Assembly (NCBI GenBank): GCA_902619165.1
Contig: CACNDI010000019.1
Coordinates: 1 to 42,687 of the forward strand
Length of the DNA: 42,687 nt
Reading direction: 5' to 3'
Source: an uncultured Alphaproteobacteria bacterium
Lineage (GTDB): Bacteria; Pseudomonadota; Alphaproteobacteria; Rhodobacterales; Rhodobacteraceae
The notes below the pieces were generated by a model. That model searched no databases. It was not told where the DNA came from and saw nothing but the letters and a program-made list of their open reading frames with translations. This document shows, in pieces, positions 36,840-42,687 of the stretch; the stretch's first letter is position 1; each line of letters starts with the position of its first letter. Position numbers and translations under genes: made by a program.

Positions 36840-38648
36840 TTAGTAAACCCTAGCTTTAGGCTGAATCTTTGCCGTATCTATCCCGCCGTCCTTTATATCA
36901 CTCAGAGGTTTAGTAATTACATCTCTGTAACTAAGGCTCACGAATCCATTTTCCGATATCTTGGCCAGTGAGTGTACACGCCAATTCTCATCATCCCTGT
37001 CAGGATGATCTTCCTGTGCATGAGCTCCTCTGCTTTCTTTACGGGCCTCAGCAGAAACAATCGTTGCTAGGGCATTCGGCATTAAATTTGTAAGTTCCAA
37101 TGTCTCCATTAAGTCTGTGTTCCAAATCATAGACTTATCAGTAACATTTACATAGTCTATGCCGGCAGCTATGTCAGCCATTTTTTCACAACCATCTGAT
37201 AAAGTCTTGTCTGACCGGAACACTGCCGCGTCAGACTGCATCGTTTTTTGCATTTTCAATCTCAACTCAGCTGTAGGAGTTGTCCCCTTGGAAAATCTAA
37301 GTCCATCTAGCCTCCCAATCGCTTGATCAACAGAATTCTTATTTAAAGGTCTATTACTTTCGTTCTTATCTACGACTTCAGCAGCCTTAATTGCGGCTGC
37401 TCTTCCAAAAACAACTAGGTCTATTAAGCTGTTTGATCCTAAGCGATTAGCTCCATGGACCGAAGCGCATCCCGCTTCACCAACAGCCATTAGCCCAGGC
37501 AATATTTTGTTCTGATCGTCTCCATCAGGACTTATTACTTCGCCCCAATAGTTTGTCGGAATACCACCCATGTTATAGTGCACGGTTGGTAGGACTGGTA
37601 TTGGGTCTTTGTTTACATCGACTCCCGCAAAAACTCTGGCACTTTCTGATATACCAGGAAGTCTTTCTGCTAATGTTTCAGGAGGAAGATGGTTTAGGTG
37701 TAAGAAGATGTGATCCTTTTCCAATCCAACTCCACGACCATCTCTTATCTCCATTGTCATACATCTCGATACGACATCCCTACTAGCCAAGTCCTTATAG
37801 GTTGGGGCATATCGCTCCATAAATCTTTCACCATCTGAGTTAGTAAGGTAACCTCCCTCACCTCTTGCACCCTCGGTAATAAGACATCCAGCTCCATAAA
37901 TACCAGTTGGATGAAATTGTACGAATTCCATATCTTGAAGAGGTAACCCCTGCCTTGCAACCATCCCATTACCATCACCAGTGCAGGAATGCGCAGATGT
38001 TGCAGAAAAATAAGCTCTTCCGTAACCCCCCGTAGCTAAAACTACCATCTTTGCGTTAAATCTATGCAGTGTTCCATCATCCAAATTCCACGCAATGATG
38101 CCCTGACAAATACCATCCTCTGTCATTATTAAATCGATAGCAAAATACTCTATGAAAAACTCAGCATTGTTTTTTAGTGATTGCCCATAAAGCGTGTGCA
38201 AAATTGCGTGCCCCGTACGATCAGCTGCTGCACAAGTGCGTTGCACAGGAGGTCCTTCACCAAATTCTGTGGTATGTCCACCAAAAGGTCTTTGATAAAT
38301 TTTACCTTCTTCCGTTCTGGAAAACGGTACCCCATAGTGTTCTAGTTCGTAAACAGCTTTTGGCGCCTCTTTTGCAAGATATTCCATCGCATCACTGTCT
38401 CCCAGCCAATCTGAACCTTTCACAGTGTCGTACATGTGCCAATGCCAATGGTCAGGTCCCATGTTTGATAATGATGCGGCAATTCCCCCCTGAGCAGCCA
38501 CTGTGTGACTTCTGGTAGGAAATAACTTTGTAACGCAGGCAGTTTTTAGGCCTTGCTCAGCCATTCCTAGGGTTGCTCTCAACCCCGCACCGCCAGCTCC
38601 TACCACCACTACGTCATAAACGTGGTCTGTGATTTCATATGAATTCAT
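36840..38648 (-). CDS. sdhA: succinate dehydrogenase flavoprotein subunit
   Basis: A 602-residue flavoprotein that oxidises succinate to fumarate. It has the FAD loop [32 protein letters not shown] with the His that covalently binds [23 protein letters not shown], and a C-terminal [16 protein letters not shown] with substrate-binding residues. The ATG at 38648 is chosen because it overlaps the sdhD stop (ATGA) and gives the usual start; the frame is open another 29 codons upstream but that stretch lies in sdhD. Translation is coupled to sdhD. Confidence 0.97.
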   Translation of the reverse strand: MNSYEITDHVYDVVVVGAGGAGLRATLGMAEQGLKTACVTKLFPTRSHTVAAQGGIAASLSNMGPDHWHWHMYDTVKGSDWLGDSDAMEYLAKEAPKAVYELEHYGVPFSRTEEGKIYQRPFGGHTTEFGEGPPVQRTCAAADRTGHAILHTLYGQSLKNNAEFFIEYFAIDLIMTEDGICQGIIAWNLDDGTLHRFNAKMVVLATGGYGRAYFSATSAHSCTGDGNGMVARQGLPLQDMEFVQFHPTGIYGAGCLITEGARGEGGYLTNSDGERFMERYAPTYKDLASRDVVSRCMTMEIRDGRGVGLEKDHIFLHLNHLPPETLAERLPGISESARVFAGVDVNKDPIPVLPTVHYNMGGIPTNYWGEVISPDGDDQNKILPGLMAVGEAGCASVHGANRLGSNSLIDLVVFGRAAAIKAAEVVDKNESNRPLNKNSVDQAIGRLDGLRFSKGTTPTAELRLKMQKTMQSDAAVFRSDKTLSDGCEKMADIAAGIDYVNVTDKSMIWNTDLMETLELTNLMPNALATIVSAEARKESRGAHAQEDHPDRDDENWRVHSLAKISENGFVSLSYRDVITKPLSDIKDGGIDTAKIQPKARVY

Positions 38649-38974
38649 AAAACACCTACTAACACCAACTTTCCGAGACTGATTATACTCACAACAAACA
38701 GTGAGCCGCAAAATACTATATTTAAATTGATCCACAGCTTCTTATAAACATAGTCTTCAATTATAACTTGTAAACCCTGTTGAAGATGAAAAATTGTCGC
38801 TGTAATAAATGTCAACATCAGTAAAGAATTTAAGGGTGTAGATAATGAACTAGCAACTTGTTCGAACGGCATTCCAAAATTTTTACTGAAAAATGCAACA
38901 AACCATATTGTAAGCGGGATTAGTAGTGTGGAACTAATCCTCGAATATTTCCAATGTTTAATACCGTCCGACAT
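38645..38974 (-). CDS. sdhD: succinate dehydrogenase membrane anchor subunit SdhD
   Basis: A 109-residue protein with three predicted helices (about 17-33, 47-70 and 83-107). [14 protein letters not shown] in helix 2 has the His expected to ligate heme b and the Asp-Tyr pair near the quinone site. It starts directly after the sdhC stop and overlaps the sdhA start. Length is at the short end for the family but all helices are present. Confidence 0.92.
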   Translation of the reverse strand: MSDGIKHWKYSRISSTLLIPLTIWFVAFFSKNFGMPFEQVASSLSTPLNSLLMLTFITATIFHLQQGLQVIIEDYVYKKLWINLNIVFCGSLFVVSIISLGKLVLVGVL

Positions 38975-39349
38975 TCAACTAATGAAAAATAAAAGTGTTA
39001 GAAATGTCAGCACAAACGAAAAAATCACTGCTATCCACCCGCTAATGGTAACAGACTTTAAATCGTACCCATAACCCATATCCCAATAAAGATGGCGTAG
39101 CCCGGTACAAAAATGATACCAAAGCGCCCATAGTGAGGAAACTAAAACTATTATAATAAATGGATTATTTAAAAAATTGTTAAAACCTTTGAAAGTAACT
39201 TCACCAATAGCTAAAGATGCCAGCCAAAATACGACCAGTACTGTTGAGACTGCGAGACCAGCGCCTGTGATACGATGAAAGATTGATAACACCGACGTTA
39301 TTTGAGGTTTGTACACCGTTAAGTGAGGAGATAGGGGTCTATTGTCCAT
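38975..39349 (-). CDS. sdhC: succinate dehydrogenase cytochrome b556 subunit SdhC
   Basis: A 124-residue membrane subunit with three helices. RPLSPHLTVYKPQITSVLSI and FHRITGAGLAVST form the N-terminal quinone-site signature, and HFCTGLRHLYWD contains the heme b His. It starts 70 bases after the mch stop and has AGGAT upstream of the ATG. A predicted promoter lies in this gap, so the sdh genes can probably be transcribed apart from mcl2-mch. Confidence 0.95.
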   Translation of the reverse strand: MDNRPLSPHLTVYKPQITSVLSIFHRITGAGLAVSTVLVVFWLASLAIGEVTFKGFNNFLNNPFIIIVLVSSLWALWYHFCTGLRHLYWDMGYGYDLKSVTISGWIAVIFSFVLTFLTLLFFIS

Positions 39350-39378
39350 GTTTTTAATCCTTACTGTCAGTTGACTTC

Positions 39379-39406
39379 AATATATATCTAAAATTTGTTT
39401 GTGCAA
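39379..39406 (-). promoter_or_regulatory. predicted internal promoter of sdhC
   Basis: On the minus strand TTGCAC (39401-39406), a 16-base spacer and TATATT (39379-39384, 5 of 6 consensus). Transcription would begin near 39372, giving a leader of about 22 bases. Confidence 0.4.
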
Positions 39407-39419
39407 GTGGGATACCCAG

Positions 39420-40466
39420 TCATAGCTCTTTAGGAACTAATACCCAGTAATCAAAATCTAAAACTATAGTTGGTAAGTATTTCCCATCATCACTCTTCAC
39501 TCTCATATTGTGGTTTTTTTCTTTTGTACCTACACTTCTTAGTCTTAAAGCTGCAATGTTCCGAACATTTAGATCTATCTTATCCAAAACTTCTGACCAG
39601 CAATATATCGTTTCCTCAGCAAATACTGGATTTGCGTGGGTACCACCGTTTATCCCCACGATCAATTGTGCGTTTTCCAAACCGTTAAAACTTAATGCTC
39701 TAACTAAAGATATTATGTGGCCTCCATAAATAAGTCTTTTTTTATCCTCACGAGCATTGATATCAAAATGCACTTTCGAATTATTTTGCCATAGTCGGGT
39801 TGCAAAAAGATGATCCGCCTCACATATGGTATTTCCATCTATGTGATCAATCAATTCACCTACTTGATAATCATTAAAGCTTTTTTTTGATCCTGCTGCA
39901 CTGGAATCATATTTTGTAAAGTCAAGCTGCTCAGGAATATTAAGCTCGCTTCCATCTAATGAAGTCTTCAAATGAGGTAAATTCGATGATGTGTCTTCGA
40001 CACCAACAATTCTCTTCTTTACCATAACCCATCTTTTGTATTCTAAAATCGTTTCTCCAGATGAGTTCTGTCCTTGTGTTTTTACATAGACTATCCCTGT
40101 TTTTCCGTTAGAGTTTTGCTTTAGACCGATGATCTCGGATATAACTGATAAGGTTTCTCCTGAAAAAACAATATTAGAAAATTTACCCTCTGCATATCCA
40201 AGATTCGCCACAGCATTAATAGAAATGTCTGGTACCGTTTTGCCAAAGACAGTATGGAAAACGATTAAATCATCTAGAGGACGATCTTTTAATCCACAAT
40301 TTCTTGCAAATTCTGCTGAGGACTGAAGGGCAAACCTTGTTGGATATATTGAAATATAGAGAGACGCATCTGCCTCGGTCAGGGTCCTGGGTGTGGCGTG
40401 CGTAATTATATCTCCTACAGCATAATCCTCAAAAAAACGACCTAAATTATTATTATGATTACTCAA
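39420..40466 (-). CDS. mch: mesaconyl-CoA hydratase
   Basis: A 348-residue double hot-dog MaoC-type enzyme that interconverts mesaconyl-C1-CoA and beta-methylmalyl-CoA in the ethylmalonyl-CoA pathway. It begins GRFFEDYAVGDIITHATPRT and has ADASLYISIYPTRFALQ in the first domain, FNDYQVGELIDHIDGNTICE in the second, then YGGHIISLVRALSFNGL and GINGGTHANPVFAEET. This two-domain pattern matches Mch of Rhodobacter-type bacteria and not the MaoC/FAS1-like protein at 10.7 kb. It begins 2 bases after the mcl2 stop, so they are coupled. Confidence 0.92.
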   Translation of the reverse strand: MSNHNNNLGRFFEDYAVGDIITHATPRTLTEADASLYISIYPTRFALQSSAEFARNCGLKDRPLDDLIVFHTVFGKTVPDISINAVANLGYAEGKFSNIVFSGETLSVISEIIGLKQNSNGKTGIVYVKTQGQNSSGETILEYKRWVMVKKRIVGVEDTSSNLPHLKTSLDGSELNIPEQLDFTKYDSSAAGSKKSFNDYQVGELIDHIDGNTICEADHLFATRLWQNNSKVHFDINAREDKKRLIYGGHIISLVRALSFNGLENAQLIVGINGGTHANPVFAEETIYCWSEVLDKIDLNVRNIAALRLRSVGTKEKNHNMRVKSDDGKYLPTIVLDFDYWVLVPKEL

Positions 40467-40468
40467 AT

Positions 40469-41344
40469 TCAGCTCATACTCTGGATCATTTTCATTTTAC
40501 TTATTAATGCAAGTGACTGTTTTACATGTAATTCTTCAACTAGAACACCGTCAACAGTTGTTACGCCACTTTTTTCTTCTTTTGCTTTTTCATAAGCCTG
40601 GATTATCTTATTTGCCAGATCGACTTCTTTTTCCGTAGGAGAAAAAATGGCGTTTGTTGTACCAATTTGATTTGGATGAATAAGTGTTTTACCATCATAT
40701 CCCATATTTTTGCCTTCTTCAGCCTCACAGCGCAAACCTTCTTCATCTGATATCCCATTGAAGACACCGTCTAAAGTAATAACGTTGTATGCCTTTGCTG
40801 TTAATATAATTGAACCGAGGGCATACAATAGCCCGGCTCGACCTGTTTGTTTGGGAAGAACGAGCTCTTTTGCGAGGTCATTAGTTCCTACAACTATCCC
40901 ACCGATGTTAGAAAATTCTTCCAAAATCTTACCCAAGTTCAAAACGCATTTTGGGGTTTCAGCCATTATCCAGATCTCAGGAGGTTTTTTAAAATTCAAC
41001 TCTTCGAGTCTTTTCTGAATTAACAACATATCAGTGACCTCTGAAACTTTTGGGAATAGAATACCATCCGTCCCACTTTTTTGAAGACACTCCAAATCCA
41101 TATTCGCCCAGACTGTATCCATTGAATTAATTCTGGTAAGAATCTTTTTTCCCCTGTAATCAGCTTTTTCATTCGATAAAACATTTAAAATCAAATCCCT
41201 CGCTCGCTCCTTATTATCAGGTGAAACAGCATCCTCCATATCGAATATAAAAAGGTCTGCCGGTAGAGACTTCGCCTTTTCAAGAGCTCTCTCGTTTGAG
41301 CCCGGCATATACAATGCGGATCGGTGTGGATAAAATTCTGACAT
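40469..41344 (-). CDS. mcl2: CoA-ester lyase family, probable (3S)-malyl-CoA thioesterase
   Basis: A 291-residue CitE-like TIM-barrel protein. It has HRSALYMPGSNERALEKAKS, the Mg-binding LFIFDMEDAVSPDNKERAR, IVVGTNDLAKEL, VITLDGVFNGISDEEGL and MGYDGKTLIHPNQI. These resemble Mcl2, which hydrolyses (3S)-malyl-CoA to malate and CoA, more than the longer Mcl1 lyase, whose start differs (NRCQLFGPGSRP-type). Judged by eye, so a bifunctional lyase is possible. It lies just before mch and is divergent from mdh. The conversion would feed Mdh with malate. Confidence 0.8.
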   Translation of the reverse strand: MSEFYPHRSALYMPGSNERALEKAKSLPADLFIFDMEDAVSPDNKERARDLILNVLSNEKADYRGKKILTRINSMDTVWANMDLECLQKSGTDGILFPKVSEVTDMLLIQKRLEELNFKKPPEIWIMAETPKCVLNLGKILEEFSNIGGIVVGTNDLAKELVLPKQTGRAGLLYALGSIILTAKAYNVITLDGVFNGISDEEGLRCEAEEGKNMGYDGKTLIHPNQIGTTNAIFSPTEKEVDLANKIIQAYEKAKEEKSGVTTVDGVLVEELHVKQSLALISKMKMIQSMS

Positions 41345-41490
41345 AACTTAGGGCCCTTTCAAATATTTCAAAAATATATAATCTAATATTTCAATAAATA
41401 AGTTTGAAATTCATAAAAAATTATTTTACTTTTTGACTCAAGCTTTATCTACAAATATTTCGAAATAATTTTCCATAAGATGAAAGATAA

Positions 41491-42489
<999 letters not shown>

Positions 42490-42508
42490 ATTGTAAAGAA
42501 GGGGGCAA

Positions 42509-42687
42509 ATGAATATACACGAATTTCAGGGAAAATCATTGCTTAGTCAATTCGATATTCCAGTTCAGCCTGGAATAGTCTTAGATTTAGAGAGCAATTT
42601 AACTTCTCTAAAAACACTTGCCGAACAAGCAGGTGAAGAACCTATATTTGCGGTAAAAGCACAGATTCATGCTGGTGGGCGCGGAAA
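42509..42687 (+). CDS. sucC: succinyl-CoA synthetase beta subunit (5' part, cut by window end)
   Basis: The first 59 codons of an ATP-grasp subunit: MNIHEFQGKSLLSQFDIPV and the phosphate/nucleotide segment KAQIHAGGRGK are the SucC hallmarks. GGGGG upstream of the ATG (42501-42505) serves as a strong ribosome-binding site. It follows mdh by 19 bases, so mdh-sucC is one transcript; sucD and the oxoglutarate dehydrogenase genes probably continue beyond the window, as in related bacteria. Confidence 0.95.
   Translation, partial: MNIHEFQGKSLLSQFDIPVQPGIVLDLESNLTSLKTLAEQAGEEPIFAVKAQIHAGGRG

Noticed and set aside
38649-38735. Longer sdhA start inside sdhD
   Set aside because: The extra residues are unlike SdhA and overlap sdhD in another frame; the ATGA overlap at 38645-38648 marks the start.
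40469-41344. Citrate lyase beta subunit
   Set aside because: CitE-like fold, but no citrate lyase alpha, gamma or accessory genes are nearby; context is the ethylmalonyl-CoA pathway.

Overview
The window looks like part of the chromosome of an AT-rich, tightly packed alphaproteobacterium, probably marine or otherwise streamlined. The evidence is gene order (glnD-murJ-trpS-usp-nfu-tsaB-rimI; slt/dapA-smpB; the succinate dehydrogenase / malate dehydrogenase / succinyl-CoA synthetase neighbourhood interleaved with ethylmalonyl-CoA pathway genes), very short gaps, and many overlapping starts and stops. No gap between genes exceeds 300 bases. I see no tRNA, rRNA, CRISPR array, insertion sequence or prophage. 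Species cannot be fixed from this stretch.

Layout. 1-1.55 kb: the 3' part of an error-prone polymerase gene (dnaE2/imuC type), broken by a frameshift in an A8 run and lacking its C-terminal OB domain. 1.55-10 kb, minus strand: smc, sseA, a GNAT acetyltransferase, an aromatic/aspartate-type aminotransferase, acetyl-CoA synthetase and a small I78-family lipoprotein. 10.1-12.4 kb, plus: an FMN reductase, a MaoC/FAS1-like dehydratase and an EamA transporter. 12.4-18.5 kb: slt (minus), dapA-smpB (plus), then rsmI-gshB-yhhQ (minus). 18.6-26.2 kb, plus: glnD, murJ, trpS, a universal stress protein, an Nfu iron-sulfur scaffold, tsaB (apparent frameshift in a T10 run) and rimI. 26.2-30.8 kb, minus: a complete BMP-type ABC importer (binding protein, two-domain ATPase, two permeases). 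31-32.7 kb, plus: a TauE/SafE exporter with its TIGR02186-type partner. 32.7-42.7 kb: ccr (minus), ecm (plus), mcl2-mch-sdhC-sdhD-sdhA-sdhB (minus), and mdh-sucC (plus, cut by the window end).

How the genes work together. Acetyl-CoA synthetase makes acetyl-CoA. Ccr, Ecm, Mch and Mcl2 are four enzymes of the ethylmalonyl-CoA pathway, which replaces the glyoxylate bypass for growth on C2 compounds. The products succinyl-CoA and malate enter the TCA cycle at steps encoded alongside (SucC, Sdh, Mdh). The other pathway enzymes (methylsuccinyl-CoA dehydrogenase, epimerase, Mcl1) are not in this window and would have to lie elsewhere.

Points most worth checking are the two homopolymer frameshifts (dnaE2 and the normally essential tsaB), the co-location of the ethylmalonyl-CoA and TCA genes, a GntR-like palindrome at the BMP importer promoter, and several palindromes at promoter positions. 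I found no clearly new defence or mobile system; most of the window is housekeeping and central carbon metabolism.
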